Assembly (NCBI GenBank): GCA_022842935.1
Contig: JALHOP010000019.1
Span: forward strand, 35,267-99,266
Source: Myxococcota bacterium
GTDB lineage: Bacteria; Myxococcota; XYA12-FULL-58-9; JALHOP01
Direction of reading: 5' to 3'
Length of the DNA stretch: 64,000 nucleotides
Shown: piece after piece, positions 16,884 to 25,988 of the stretch
Layout of the letters: each line of letters begins with the position of its first letter
Position numbering within the stretch: position 1 is the first letter of the stretch
Notes under the pieces: generated by a model
The model's database searches: none
What the model was told of the DNA's origin: nothing
Seen by the model: the letters and a program-made list of their open reading frames with translations, nothing else
Made by a program: the position numbers and the translations under genes

Positions 16884-18224
16884 TTAGTTGGAACGCTCGA
16901 GAGGCACGATGCGGAGGATGCGGTCGCCTTCTGGAATGCGCGGCCCACGCCCGTCGTAGTTGCTCGTGGTCATGTAGAGATATCCGTCTGGACCCTGGCT
17001 CACGCTGCGCACGCGACCGAAGTCGTCGCGGAAGAGCACTTGCTGGCGGCGCACGACGTTGTTTTCGTCGATCTCGAAACGCTGGACGCCGCGGGCGGCG
17101 CCGGCGCCGAAGCCGAGCATCGACATGAAGTAGTTGCCGCGCCACTGGGGGATGCGGTCGCTCGTCAAAAATGTGCTGCCAGAGGGCGCCCAGCTCGGGT
17201 TACGGCCAGCGTGCGCGAGTGGCGCCGTGAACGGCGGCCGGTGATTGTCGCCCTCGGCGGTCGGCCAACCATAGTTGGCACCCGGCCGGATGAGGTTGAT
17301 CTCGTCGTTCGACGACGCGCCGAATTCGCTCGCCACCAGGTCGCCGCGCTCGTTCCAACCAAGGCCCTGGGGGTTGCGGTGACCGTACGACCAGATGCGC
17401 GCGTCGGCATCGGGTTGGCCCGCGAACGGGTTGTCGCTTGGCGCCGTGCCGTCGGGATTGACGCGGAGGATTTTGCCCGAGAGCGCCGTCAGGCTCTGCG
17501 AGTTCTGGGCACGAGCCGCGTCACCAGTCGTAATGTACAGCTTGCCGTCGGGCCCAAAGGCGATGCGTCCGCCGTTGTGATTGCTCGACGCGGGGATGCC
17601 GCCGACGATGACGGTCTCGGGGCCAGCGGTGCGGCCGTCGGCGCCGAGCGTCACGCGAACCACGCGGTTTTCACGGTTACCCGGCAACGTGTAGTAAAGG
17701 TAGGCGTTGCGGTTCTGCGCGAAGTTCGGGTCGAGCGCCATGCCGAGGAGGCCACCTTCGCCGCCGCCGACCTGGATGTTCATCACCGGCTCGGGTTGCA
17801 CCACGCCATCGCGGATCAAGCGGACGCGGCCGGGACGCTCTGTGAAGTACACGTCGCCGTTGGGGGCGTAAGCCATGCTCCACACGGTGTTGAGGCCGCT
17901 CGCGAGCGTCTGAACGCTGACGCCAAGCTCGGGGTATGCCCGACTGCTCTGCACGTTGATTGGCAAGGCGCCCTGTGGTGTCGTCGCATCGGCCGCGATT
18001 GTTTGATTGCTATCGCGGACGCTGCGGCTTGGCGGTTCCTGCAGACCAAGCGAGGCGGCCGGACGCTGCATCACGGGCAGCCACTTGGGAGCCGGGGCAC
18101 TGGCGACCGAACCGGGGGCGTAGGGCGGAGTCGGCAGGTAGGGGCCAGGTCCACCGGGGACCTGGTCGTCCGAGAAACGGGATAGGGCGACGCTGCTGGT
18201 CGTTGGATCAATGGCAGAGGTCAT
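16884..18224 (-). CDS. PQQ-type sugar dehydrogenase, signal-less paralogue
   Basis: 446 residues. The first 95 residues are Pro/Ser/Ala-rich and disordered, with no signal peptide. From the shared motif ALPINVQSS onward it matches the C-terminal half of the tyrosinase fusion (VWSMAYAPNGDVYFTERPGR, GGEGGLLGMALDPNF, NHNGGRIAFGPDGKLYITTGD, IWSYGHRNPQGLGW, ANYGWPTAEGDNHRPP). It therefore shows what the fusion protein looks like without the copper domain. Its ATG shares one base with the stop of the propeller gene at 18224 (TGATG), and 31 bp separate it from the next propeller gene. Catalysis outside the cytoplasm is typical for the family, so the missing signal is notable. Confidence 0.87.
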   Translation of the reverse strand: MTSAIDPTTSSVALSRFSDDQVPGGPGPYLPTPPYAPGSVASAPAPKWLPVMQRPAASLGLQEPPSRSVRDSNQTIAADATTPQGALPINVQSSRAYPELGVSVQTLASGLNTVWSMAYAPNGDVYFTERPGRVRLIRDGVVQPEPVMNIQVGGGEGGLLGMALDPNFAQNRNAYLYYTLPGNRENRVVRVTLGADGRTAGPETVIVGGIPASSNHNGGRIAFGPDGKLYITTGDAARAQNSQSLTALSGKILRVNPDGTAPSDNPFAGQPDADARIWSYGHRNPQGLGWNERGDLVASEFGASSNDEINLIRPGANYGWPTAEGDNHRPPFTAPLAHAGRNPSWAPSGSTFLTSDRIPQWRGNYFMSMLGFGAGAARGVQRFEIDENNVVRRQQVLFRDDFGRVRSVSQGPDGYLYMTTSNYDGRGPRIPEGDRILRIVPLERSN

Positions 18225-19597
18225 CAGTTCACCGGAGCCGACATGACGCGGCGCGAGCCGTCGGCGTTGAGTTGCAGGTAGTGGACGCGGTAGTTGCCTT
18301 GCGCGTCCTGGCTAAACGACGGGAACCACGCGAGGTTGCCGGCGCCGGCGTTGGTCGCCCGTCGCACGGTGTTGTCGCGCATGTTGTAGACGTAGATGTC
18401 GGCGGTTCCTTGGCGCAGGAGGTCCTGGAATGCCGGGTCGTCCGCCGAAGCGAACCCGTACGATGCGAAGTCTTCCGCCGTCACAGCATGATGAAACGCG
18501 ACGTAGTCGCCCGCCATCTTGGGCTTGCCGCCGCGCAGGCCTGAAACGACCCGCACGGGGGTGAGGTCGACCTCTCCGCTATCGCGGCGTGACACGCTAT
18601 AGATGGCGTAGCCGACCTGCTCGTTCGTTGCGTCGGGGTTTGCGATCTGGGCCACGACATGGCGACCGTCGTTGGAAAGCTGGAACCCACTGTGGAACGG
18701 CGTCGACACTGTCTGCACGTTTTGAGTGCCGACTCCCTGGAGCGCGTCCAAGTGGTGGAAACGCACGCTCGCGGTCTTCGAGCCCGTGACGCGTGGGTCG
18801 CGTCTGCTCGGCCCCGAATCGCCAGTCCACAGGTGACCATCGAGCGCGATTCCGCGAGCGCCATCGCTGGCAACGTCCTGATAGAGCGCGAGCGAGCCGA
18901 TGCGTTGGACGTGACCAGGCACCTCGCCCGTTACTTCTTCCGGAGGGTTGTTGCGCAGCCAGTCGAGTGAAGCCCGCCACGTGCCGCCGCCCTGGAAAAT
19001 CAGTGCGTCGCTGGTGAACGTCGGGTCAAACGAGCCCTGGCGGAAGTGGACGGCATTGGCCTGGCCTGGGCGAATGTCGAAGGCGCTGACGCCTCGGTTG
19101 CTGCCGATCGCGAACACCGTTCCATCGGGAGAAACGCGTCCCCAGTAGGTCGTTCGCGTGACGCCGTTTGTCGCGAGCAGCCGGTGTTCGGTCGCTGCGG
19201 GCGGCGCACTGTGGACGGGCTCGGCGGGGAGCGCCCCGCGCACGAGATCGGGCGACAGGCCACTGCCGGACTGCTGCGCGGTGGCGGCTGCTCGCCGCTC
19301 CGTCTCGAGATTTTCCTCGAGCTTCTGCGCCACGCTCGGACGGGGCGCCTGCGGGGCAAATCCGGCGCGCGGCGGGCGCAGGGCGATGGCGTGGCGGGTG
19401 TCGTGCACCGCCTGCTCGAGCTGACCCAGGTCGGCGTCGCTGAAGACATCACGGTCGCCGTCGAGCTGATTGGCGCGGCCGAGGGCCTCCTCGAATTCCC
19501 CCTCCGTGACACCGGCTTGCAGGGCTTCCTCGCGCATGGCCGCTACGCGGGCCCGAACGCCAGGATTGTCGAAACCAACCTGAAGCTGTGAAGACAC
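18224..19597 (-). CDS. TolB-like beta-propeller, first gene of the PQQ operon
   Basis: 457 residues, GTG start preceded by AGAGGT. It is a paralogue of the gene at 15455 along its whole length: the helical head (REEALQAGVTEGEFEEALGRA), the Asp-rich loop LDGDRDVFSDADLG, and blades such as TTYWGRVSPDGTVFAIGSNR, LYQDVASDGARGIALDGHLW and VYNMRDNTVRRATNAGAGNL. It has no signal peptide, and there is a short Pro-rich stretch after the head (LRPPRAGFAPQAPRP). As the promoter-proximal gene it is directly coupled to the dehydrogenase at 16884. No catalytic motif is seen; a substrate-binding or scaffolding role is plausible. Confidence 0.83.
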   Translation of the reverse strand: MSSQLQVGFDNPGVRARVAAMREEALQAGVTEGEFEEALGRANQLDGDRDVFSDADLGQLEQAVHDTRHAIALRPPRAGFAPQAPRPSVAQKLEENLETERRAAATAQQSGSGLSPDLVRGALPAEPVHSAPPAATEHRLLATNGVTRTTYWGRVSPDGTVFAIGSNRGVSAFDIRPGQANAVHFRQGSFDPTFTSDALIFQGGGTWRASLDWLRNNPPEEVTGEVPGHVQRIGSLALYQDVASDGARGIALDGHLWTGDSGPSRRDPRVTGSKTASVRFHHLDALQGVGTQNVQTVSTPFHSGFQLSNDGRHVVAQIANPDATNEQVGYAIYSVSRRDSGEVDLTPVRVVSGLRGGKPKMAGDYVAFHHAVTAEDFASYGFASADDPAFQDLLRQGTADIYVYNMRDNTVRRATNAGAGNLAWFPSFSQDAQGNYRVHYLQLNADGSRRVMSAPVN

Positions 19598-19873
19598 GTG
19601 AACCTCTCGGGGTCAGAGCTTGCTGCGGCGTGGAACTGAACTGAGGGCCAACGGCGGATGGGGATGAGCCACTAGCGGGTCAAGTCATCGGCAGGCGTTA
19701 CGCGTTCGTCGCGCAATTGTGACGATTCCTGGGTGTGCCTCGGGCGGCGCGGCGAGCAGGCCAGCCGGGGGGCAGGGATCGCGCTTCCGGCGCACCAGCA
19801 GGCGTCGCCAAGCCGATGATAGGGGCCGGTGCCATTTCTTCAACCTTGGCGCCATTTCTCGCGGAGTCCGCTC
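19598..19873. promoter_or_regulatory. Divergent intergenic region of the PQQ operon
   Basis: This 276-bp gap separates the operon starting at 19597 from the divergent cytochrome-like gene at 19874, and must hold both promoters. It contains a short direct repeat (GCCATTTCT at about 19831 and 19851) close to the rightward gene. I see no convincing -35/-10 or sigma54 box. Confidence 0.35.
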
Positions 19874-20416
19874 ATGCAGCCAGTCGAATGTATCCAGAGC
19901 ACCGCTGTCTCGGTCGCGCAGGCGACCCCCGCCACGGGTTCAGCCTCGGCCGGACGCACGCCTGGGTTCGCGCGCGTCAAAGAGATTCTCGACGGCGCGA
20001 TCGCGACCTGGCGTAAGGACCAGCAGCGTGAGCCCCACCTCGAGGTCCACGGACCTCGCTTTCGCTGGAACACCCGTGACGAGCTCGTGAATGGGGTTGT
20101 CGAGCTGGGAGACATGCGCTTCCCGCTCATCGACGAAACGCTCCGCGGTAACGGACGCGCCGAAGAGACTTTCCTCATCCAGTATCTGCGACGCGATGGC
20201 GACATGTTCGTACGTATGCCGTCGGGTGGTCCCTATCTGCCTGACGATCAGATCGACGAGATCGCGCGCTGGATCGACGCGGGCTGCCCCGAGCTCGCCC
20301 CAGGTCAGCAGAGCTCGTTGCGCGCGCCGGACGTAAGCCGCGCTCTCGCTTTCGCGCAGCGTTACGGGCGCCCGGCGAACGGCGCCGCTTTGCAACTTGC
20401 CGCGCCGCGCGTCTAG
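19874..20416 (+). CDS. Haem-less cytochrome c-like small protein
   Basis: About 180 residues from ATG 19874 (GGAG seven bases upstream). After a low-complexity Thr/Ala/Ser head it has the sequence DMFVRMPSGGPYLPDDQIDEIARWIDAGCP, which matches the C-terminal helix of cytochrome c-like domains (MPPGGxxLxxxxIxxIxxWIDxGAP). There is no CxxCH haem site and only two cysteines, so it cannot bind c-type haem in the usual way. It has no signal peptide. Divergent from the tyrosinase/PQQ operon, it could be a partner of that system; this is positional inference. It was described from residue patterns only. Confidence 0.65.
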   Translation: MQPVECIQSTAVSVAQATPATGSASAGRTPGFARVKEILDGAIATWRKDQQREPHLEVHGPRFRWNTRDELVNGVVELGDMRFPLIDETLRGNGRAEETFLIQYLRRDGDMFVRMPSGGPYLPDDQIDEIARWIDAGCPELAPGQQSSLRAPDVSRALAFAQRYGRPANGAALQLAAPRV

Positions 20417-20631
20417 ACGGGATCTCCGGAAGGTCTCGAAACTCTAAGGATTTCGCAGACCCCCCGGCCGGGTCGCGCGGCGTGCCCGGGTGCACGATCA
20501 AATTGGGGCTCTGGCGCGAAGCTCGCGCGAGGTCTTTCCTTGCGAGTTCCTTGGATTGGGCGCTCTTGTGCGACCGCGAGGCTTTCGCTCCGGGCACGGC
20601 GGAGCCCGAGCGACCGGCGTTACCGATGGCC

Positions 20632-22866
20632 CTACCAGACCTGCAAGCGCTGCTCGGGCGGCAAATACATCGCGTCACCCGGCTCGACACCGAAGGCGCC
20701 GTACCAGGCGTCGATGTTGCGGACAGCGCCCGCCCGCACCATGCCCGGTGAGTGCGGGTCGGTCGCGAGCAAGTTGCGTAGCGCCTTCTCGCGGTACTTG
20801 GTGCGCCACACCTGTGCAAAGCCCAGGAAAAATCGTTGGCCGCCCGTCGTGCCGTCGACGATCGGCGCCGGCTTCCCCTTGAGCGACGCGCGGTAGGCGT
20901 CGTACGCCAAGCTGATGCCAGCAATGTCGCCGATGTTCTCGCCGAGGGTCAGCTCGCCGTTCACCTTCACGCCTGGGAGCGGCTCGAACTGGCTGTACTG
21001 CGCAACGATCTTGTCGGTGATCGCCTTGAAGTTCTTCACGTCGGACGGCAACCACCAGTCGACGAGCCGGCCCTCCGCATCGTATTTGCGCCCTTGATCG
21101 TCGAAGTGGTGGCCGATCTCGTGCCCGATGACCGCGCCGATGGCGCCGTAGTTGACCGCCTCGTCGGCGTTTGGGTCGAAGAAGGGCGGCTGTAGAATCG
21201 CTGCCGGGAAGCAGATGACGTTCACGCTCGGGTCCGCGTAAGCGTTGACCGTCATCGGGGTCATGAACCACTCGTTGCGGTCGATGGGCGAGCCGAGCTT
21301 TGCGAGGTTGCGCTGATGCTCGAACTCTGCAGCACGATGAAGGTTCGCGTAGGCTTGGCCGGGCTCGATTGCGAGCGCGCTGTAGTCGCGCCACTTGTCT
21401 GGATAGCCGATCATCGCTTGGAACGATGCGAGCTTCTCCTTCGCCTTCTTCTTAGTCTCGGCCGCCATCCATGGCACCTCGTCGATGCGGGCATCCATGG
21501 CGCTGGTGACATTTTTTACTAGCTGCTCCATCCGAGCCTTGGTCTCTGGCGGGAAGTACTTCGCCACGTAGACCTTGGCGATGACGTCAGCGAGCGCACC
21601 GCTCGTCAGGGCGACGCCGCGTTTCCAGCGCTCACCCTGCTCAGGCTTGCCGGCGAGCGTCTTTCCGGAGAACGCGAAGTCCTCGTCGACGAAGGCTTTG
21701 GAGAGGAGCGGCGCTGCACCCTTGATGACGTGGAACGTGAGGTAGTCACGCCAGATCTCGGGTGATTCGCTGCCGATGAGTTTCGCCATGCCCGTGATGG
21801 CGGACGGTTGGCCAACGATGAAGCTTCTCTCTTTGCCGACACCGACGCCGCCAAGGAACGCATCCCAGTCGACGCCTGGCGCGAGCTTGTCGAAGTCGGC
21901 GCGTGACCACTTGTTGTACGTCTTCTCAGCGTCGCGCGAGTCGACGTTGGTCCAGTGCACCTCGGCCATCTTGTGTTCGAGGGCGTAGATGCGCTCCGCC
22001 TTTTCCTTCGCGTCGGGGACGCCAGCTAGCTCGAGCATGGCGGCGATGTGCTGCTTGTATTTGCCCTGCAGCTCGGCGCTGCGTTCGTCCTTCTGCAGAT
22101 AGAAATCACGGTCCGGGAGGCCCAGGCCCCCCTGCGAGAAGGCTGCAATGTACGCCTGTGGGTTCTTGCTGTCGGGGCCGATGTACATGCCGAACGGCTG
22201 CGTCGTGCCCGTGCGGGCGAGCTGAGCCATGACGCGGGAGACGTCGGCCGCGCTCTTCACGCCGGCGACGAGCTCGAGCGCCGGTTGAACGGGCTTCACA
22301 CCCAAGGCTTCGATGGCCTTGGTGTCCATGAAGCTGGTGTAGAGGTCGCGCACTTTGCGCTGCTCGCTGCCCTCGGGCGCCTCGCCAGTCGCCATCGCTT
22401 CGACGATCTCGCGGGTGCGCTTGCTCGATAGGTCCCGTAGCTTGATGAACGCGCCGTAGGAGTTCGCGTCAGCGGGGATCTGGGTGTTGTCGAGAGCGAC
22501 ACCGTTGGCGTGGCGATTGAAGTCGTCACCGGCCTTTACGGCGAGGTCCATCCCGTCGGTATCGAAGCCCCACTTGCCGATGGCGGGCTTCTTGGGCGGG
22601 TCGGCGGTCAAGGCGACGCGTGCGCCTAGAAGCGCGAGCTGACCGGCCTGCGGGCGCCCAAGCGCGGCGTCGACACCAGGGGCTGGGTGACTCGCTTCGT
22701 GCGCGAACGTGGGGTCAGGAAACCAGCGGCTGTGCGAGCTCTGCTTGGCGGCGCTGTGGTCGTAGAAGTGGCGGCTCACAGCCTGCTGGAGGCCGCCGCC
22801 CTGGATAGGGGCTTCGGGTGCGTAGTGACGATGGGGATGGCGTGTCGAGGAAAGGCGAGCGTCCAT
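20632..22866 (-). CDS. M13 family metallopeptidase without signal peptide
   Basis: Neprilysin-type zinc endopeptidase of 744 residues. The zinc motif VIGHEIGHHFDDQGR is at about residue 580 and the third ligand region GENIGDIAG at about 640. NAYADPSVNVICFPAAILQPPFF (substrate-binding region, starting NAYADP) and the C-terminal SPGMVRAGAVRN are also typical. Family proteins usually begin with a signal peptide or membrane anchor just before the GMDLAVKAGDDFNRHANG block. Here a His/Pro/Ser-rich head of about 100 residues replaces it. The ATG has a perfect GAGGAG upstream, so the start is secure. Stands alone. Likely acts on peptides outside the cytoplasm after export by an unknown route. Confidence 0.93.
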   Translation of the reverse strand: MDARLSSTRHPHRHYAPEAPIQGGGLQQAVSRHFYDHSAAKQSSHSRWFPDPTFAHEASHPAPGVDAALGRPQAGQLALLGARVALTADPPKKPAIGKWGFDTDGMDLAVKAGDDFNRHANGVALDNTQIPADANSYGAFIKLRDLSSKRTREIVEAMATGEAPEGSEQRKVRDLYTSFMDTKAIEALGVKPVQPALELVAGVKSAADVSRVMAQLARTGTTQPFGMYIGPDSKNPQAYIAAFSQGGLGLPDRDFYLQKDERSAELQGKYKQHIAAMLELAGVPDAKEKAERIYALEHKMAEVHWTNVDSRDAEKTYNKWSRADFDKLAPGVDWDAFLGGVGVGKERSFIVGQPSAITGMAKLIGSESPEIWRDYLTFHVIKGAAPLLSKAFVDEDFAFSGKTLAGKPEQGERWKRGVALTSGALADVIAKVYVAKYFPPETKARMEQLVKNVTSAMDARIDEVPWMAAETKKKAKEKLASFQAMIGYPDKWRDYSALAIEPGQAYANLHRAAEFEHQRNLAKLGSPIDRNEWFMTPMTVNAYADPSVNVICFPAAILQPPFFDPNADEAVNYGAIGAVIGHEIGHHFDDQGRKYDAEGRLVDWWLPSDVKNFKAITDKIVAQYSQFEPLPGVKVNGELTLGENIGDIAGISLAYDAYRASLKGKPAPIVDGTTGGQRFFLGFAQVWRTKYREKALRNLLATDPHSPGMVRAGAVRNIDAWYGAFGVEPGDAMYLPPEQRLQVW

Positions 22867-22937
22867 GGGAGATCTCCTCGCCGGAGTACGTCGGCGCCGG
22901 GCGCTGAAAGTTTCGTGAAACCCGCCGTGGTGAGCGT

Positions 22938-23606
22938 TTGCCCTCTGCCGCTGCTGCGCTGCGACGTACGCAACGCCCCAGCCTATCCGTCGGACAATCT
23001 AGATCAGTGCTCATCCCCAAGCGCGACCCGATCCTTCCTGGACTCCAACGCAAGGTCGCTCTTTGCCTGGACTCGCTCGTCGGCCTCATCCAGCCGCACA
23101 AGCACGAAAGTGGTCCCTTCGCATCGAGCCGCGTCACCCATGAGCGGCCCTTCCTCGACGGTAGTGCCCGCCTCGGCGGCCTTACGGTGGGGGTGACGTT
23201 CTCTGAGCTCCACACCATTCGACCCAACAATGGTATCGAGCTGATTCAGGTCGTCGACTTCCACGGCAACTCGAATATCGAGAGCGTGCTCTGGCGCAAG
23301 CCGCTGATGCGTGGTGCGCGTATCGAGCTGCAGGGGCCTGCTTTGAACACGCGGGTCACTGGCGGCGGGTTACCCATCGACCTGCGTCTCGTAGGAGTGG
23401 CGGTCACGGGGGACGCGGTCGACCGCAAAGCGCATGAGGCGGTTTCGTACACGGCTGAGGCGAAGATTCATGCCTCGGACCTCGTGTTCCTGGTCGGTAG
23501 CGGCACAGCCGCGACCATCGCGGGAATGATGGGCACGGGCCTGACCGGAACGGTCGCGCACTACGTGGTGCTCGGCTGTTCGTACGCGATACCGGTCGTG
23601 GACTAA
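22938..23606 (+). CDS. Hypothetical protein with glycine-rich hydrophobic tail
   Basis: Up to 222 residues from a TTG at 22938; GTG 23007 is an alternative and the true start is unclear. The sequence after about residue 70 looks coding: amphipathic strands (LGGLTVGVTFSELH, IELIQVVDFHGNSNIESV, LPIDLRLVGVAVTGDAV), then a C-terminal Gly/Ala-rich hydrophobic segment (TAATIAGMMGTGLTGTVAHYVVLG). No family is recognised. Divergent from the M13 peptidase and convergent with the M64 peptidase, 25 bp apart. It may be another non-classical exported or membrane-active protein. Confidence 0.5.
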   Translation: MPSAAAALRRTQRPSLSVGQSRSVLIPKRDPILPGLQRKVALCLDSLVGLIQPHKHESGPFASSRVTHERPFLDGSARLGGLTVGVTFSELHTIRPNNGIELIQVVDFHGNSNIESVLWRKPLMRGARIELQGPALNTRVTGGGLPIDLRLVGVAVTGDAVDRKAHEAVSYTAEAKIHASDLVFLVGSGTAATIAGMMGTGLTGTVAHYVVLGCSYAIPVVD

Positions 23607-23631
23607 GGTGCCCAGCGCGCTTCGCCAGGCG

Positions 23632-25293
23632 CTAGGCGATTTCGAACGCCGCCTCGTGGACGGTCCATGCGTCTTGCTTGGGGTCCTTCACCTCGTCCGA
23701 GACGAACCGGACGCGCAGCTTCCACTTGCCCACGTCGCCGGCTGCTGGCTGCCACTCACGCTTACCGGCGAGCTCGGGGCGCGCCTTACCGGCGGGGTCG
23801 ATCCATTCGACCTGCAAGCGGTCATCAGCAAGGACGAGCTTCGCACTCACCATGCTGCCGTTGCGCTCGACCGCATCGATGAGGCTCACCTCCTTGAGGA
23901 AGTTGCGCCACATGTTCTCCTGGCAGGCGGGGCAGAAGTGCGTGAGCTGCATGTCGCGCATCAGGCAGTCGGACTCGGTGGGCCGGAAGCCGCCACTACC
24001 GCCGTTCTGGCTGTAGCTCTGAAAAGCTCCGACGACGCTCTTGTCGCTCGGAAAGCTCGGCGGCAAGCCATAGACGGCGAGGCGCGACAGGATGTTGTTG
24101 CCATCACCCGCGCGGTCTTTGAACGTGATGGTGTGGCGACCAGGCGTAAGCTCGAGCTTCACCTTGTAGAAGTTGCGGTCATAGTTGAACTTGCCGTCGT
24201 AGGCGACCGACTTGCCGTCGACGAGGAGCTCGACGTCCTCTTTCTTGTCGAAGCCGAGGCTCGAGAAGTCGAGCAGAGTGCTCTTGGCGTTTTCTGGCAC
24301 GGTGACGCTGGTCTGCCATTCGCCGCCCCCGAGGTTCTTCCACGGCGCAGAGATGTGCAGAAGCTTGGCCGCGTGCACTGGGGTCTGGCCCTTGACGAAG
24401 TGTTGCCAGGGTAGGTTGGTCGACGAGCTGCTGTGGTTGGCGCCGTCGTAGACCTGGCCGCCGTCGTACTCTTCGCCGACGCGGCCGAAGTTGTGGCCTA
24501 GCTCGTGGCGCAGCACCGTGGTGATGTTGAGGGGCGCCGAGGTGGTAATCGCGAAGGTGCCGCCAAGGCCGCCGTAGAACTTATCGTTGCCAACGAGGAT
24601 CGGATAGTCGCTGTCGGGCGCGAGCTCGGTCGCGCGCTTGGCCGCCGCCGAGTTCCCGGGCATGACCGCCTGGCGGTGTTGTGGGTGGCGGTAGAGGCCG
24701 AGCGCTGTATTCTTCGAGCGGCCGTCGCCGATGCCGCTCTCCTTGGAGGGCACAAAGACAGCGTGCACGTTGAAGAGCGGCAAGTAGGACTTGAAGGTGT
24801 CGTTGCCAAAAAGCTCGTCGGTGATGCGTTTGGCGTCGAGGAAGAACTTGTCCTTCTCTGCCTCGGTGTAGCCGTCGCCAACGATCGTGAGGTCGATGCG
24901 GTTCTTCGATGGACCTTGCGCGACCAGCGTGCGCACCTCCGAGCCTGGCCACGAAGGCGCTACGATCGCGTCGGTGCGGGGCGTCTCATCGAGGTAGATG
25001 CGCTGCAGCGGGGCGCCGGGCGCGAAGTCGATGATGCGATCGAAGCCAGTCGTCTGGCCGAGAAGGGCGCGATCACGCACCTGGCGGTGGCCGACCACCT
25101 CGCCCTTGCCGTCGACGATGTCCGTTTTGACGGGCAGCCAGCTCGAGGGGTCCGCGACAACACTGAAACCCTTGCCGGCCTGCATGGGAGCAGTCGTCTT
25201 GACGGTGGGCTTCTTCGATGGGCGTAAGGCTTCGCCCGAGGGAGTGCCTCGAACGCCGGTGGCGCGGCGGGTCGAACGGGTCGTGGATGTCAT
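23632..25293 (-). CDS. M64 (IgA peptidase-like) metallopeptidase without signal peptide
   Basis: 553 residues. The M64 signature VLRHELGHNFGRVGEEYDGG lies at about residue 262, preceded by KIRxxxVxDGYT-type DLTIVGDGYTEAEKDKFFLDA and the NVHAVFVPSKESG block. The region after the active site (SSSSTNLPWQHF, SDCLMRDMQLTHFCPACQ) is also typical. A carbohydrate-type beta domain follows (YDRNFYKVKLELTPGRHTI). Family members are normally secreted, but this protein starts with a Thr/Arg/Ser-rich head of about 40 residues and no hydrophobic signal. No strong ribosome site is visible at ATG 25293; an internal start would still not provide a signal peptide. Single gene, convergent with 22938. Confidence 0.88.
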   Translation of the reverse strand: MTSTTRSTRRATGVRGTPSGEALRPSKKPTVKTTAPMQAGKGFSVVADPSSWLPVKTDIVDGKGEVVGHRQVRDRALLGQTTGFDRIIDFAPGAPLQRIYLDETPRTDAIVAPSWPGSEVRTLVAQGPSKNRIDLTIVGDGYTEAEKDKFFLDAKRITDELFGNDTFKSYLPLFNVHAVFVPSKESGIGDGRSKNTALGLYRHPQHRQAVMPGNSAAAKRATELAPDSDYPILVGNDKFYGGLGGTFAITTSAPLNITTVLRHELGHNFGRVGEEYDGGQVYDGANHSSSSTNLPWQHFVKGQTPVHAAKLLHISAPWKNLGGGEWQTSVTVPENAKSTLLDFSSLGFDKKEDVELLVDGKSVAYDGKFNYDRNFYKVKLELTPGRHTITFKDRAGDGNNILSRLAVYGLPPSFPSDKSVVGAFQSYSQNGGSGGFRPTESDCLMRDMQLTHFCPACQENMWRNFLKEVSLIDAVERNGSMVSAKLVLADDRLQVEWIDPAGKARPELAGKREWQPAAGDVGKWKLRVRFVSDEVKDPKQDAWTVHEAAFEIA

Positions 25294-25405
25294 GGGGGTC
25301 CGGGGGATGGGTGGCCCCGTGTATCGGCTATCCAGAACGGGTGTTGCTTGGCGCCGTTGCGCCGACTTTCCACCCGCGCCAGGATTGGGCTAAGCTCGCG
25401 TCGCT

Positions 25406-25942
25406 TTGGTCAAGTCTCCTCCAAATCCAAAGGCACCGCCGCCGCTCAGCGACGACGATCTGCAGGCGTTGCAGGAGATCATCGAAGGCGACGGCCTGCC
25501 GCGTGAGCTAGGGCGTCGCGCCATCCGCGCCTGGCAAGGTGTGACCGGTGTGAAGGGCCGCGTAAACGAGCTGAGCGTGCTCAAGCAGGTGCCGCCGCAG
25601 CTCGCGCGCGTGATCCGAAGTGGTCAGTGGGGCACGCTCGCCACAGTGCTCGAGAAGCTCGTCCCGAACCAAGGCGACTCCGAGGCCATGGACGATGCCA
25701 CCAAGCAGGGACTCGAGCTCGTGCGTATGGCCGCGGAAGATTCGCGCAGCTCCGCGGTCGTCGTGCAGTCACACTACGCGCGTGTGAGCGAGACGCGGCG
25801 TGAAGAGGTCGTCCGCAAGACCGGACGGCCGATCCCGAAGATCCGCGACATGGATCAGAAGAGCCTGACCAGCGCGCCCGATGCCCTGCAGGCGGGCCTT
25901 GCTGGTCTTGCCAAGCCAAGCGGCGGCAAGAAATCGCGCTGA
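25406..25942 (+). CDS. Hypothetical helical protein
   Basis: 178 residues from a TTG at 25406; no better start lies in frame. A Pro/Lys-rich head is followed by charged helices (LSDDDLQALQEIIEGDGLPREL, QVPPQLARVIRSGQWG, KQGLELVRMAAEDSR, SETRREEVVRKTGRPIPKI) and a Lys-rich C-terminus. It is predicted cytoplasmic. Same strand as the FBP-type gene 46 bp downstream, so a shared transcript is likely. Family unknown. Confidence 0.65.
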   Translation: MVKSPPNPKAPPPLSDDDLQALQEIIEGDGLPRELGRRAIRAWQGVTGVKGRVNELSVLKQVPPQLARVIRSGQWGTLATVLEKLVPNQGDSEAMDDATKQGLELVRMAAEDSRSSAVVVQSHYARVSETRREEVVRKTGRPIPKIRDMDQKSLTSAPDALQAGLAGLAKPSGGKKSR

Positions 25943-25988
25943 GGTGGCCGCGCTGGCGAGGCGCCGCCCTAAATGACACGATAGAGGC

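Larger units (their letters stand above)
13345..19597 (-). repeat. Tandem duplication of a propeller/PQQ dehydrogenase gene pair
   Basis: The unit (propeller gene then PQQ-type dehydrogenase gene) occurs twice head-to-tail on the same strand: 19597-16884 and 16852-13345. Homology covers both whole propeller genes and the dehydrogenase domain from ALPINVQSS to the end. It breaks upstream of that motif, where one copy has a disordered Pro-rich head and the other a tyrosinase domain. Nucleotide similarity remains visible by eye over long stretches, but synonymous differences are frequent, so the duplication is not recent. Confidence 0.8.

Noticed and set aside
15920..18185. Long open frames on the plus strand opposite the PQQ operon (402 and 435 residues)
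   Set aside because: They are antisense to genes with clear family motifs and have Arg/Ala-rich sequences with no motif; GC-rich codon structure leaves such frames open.
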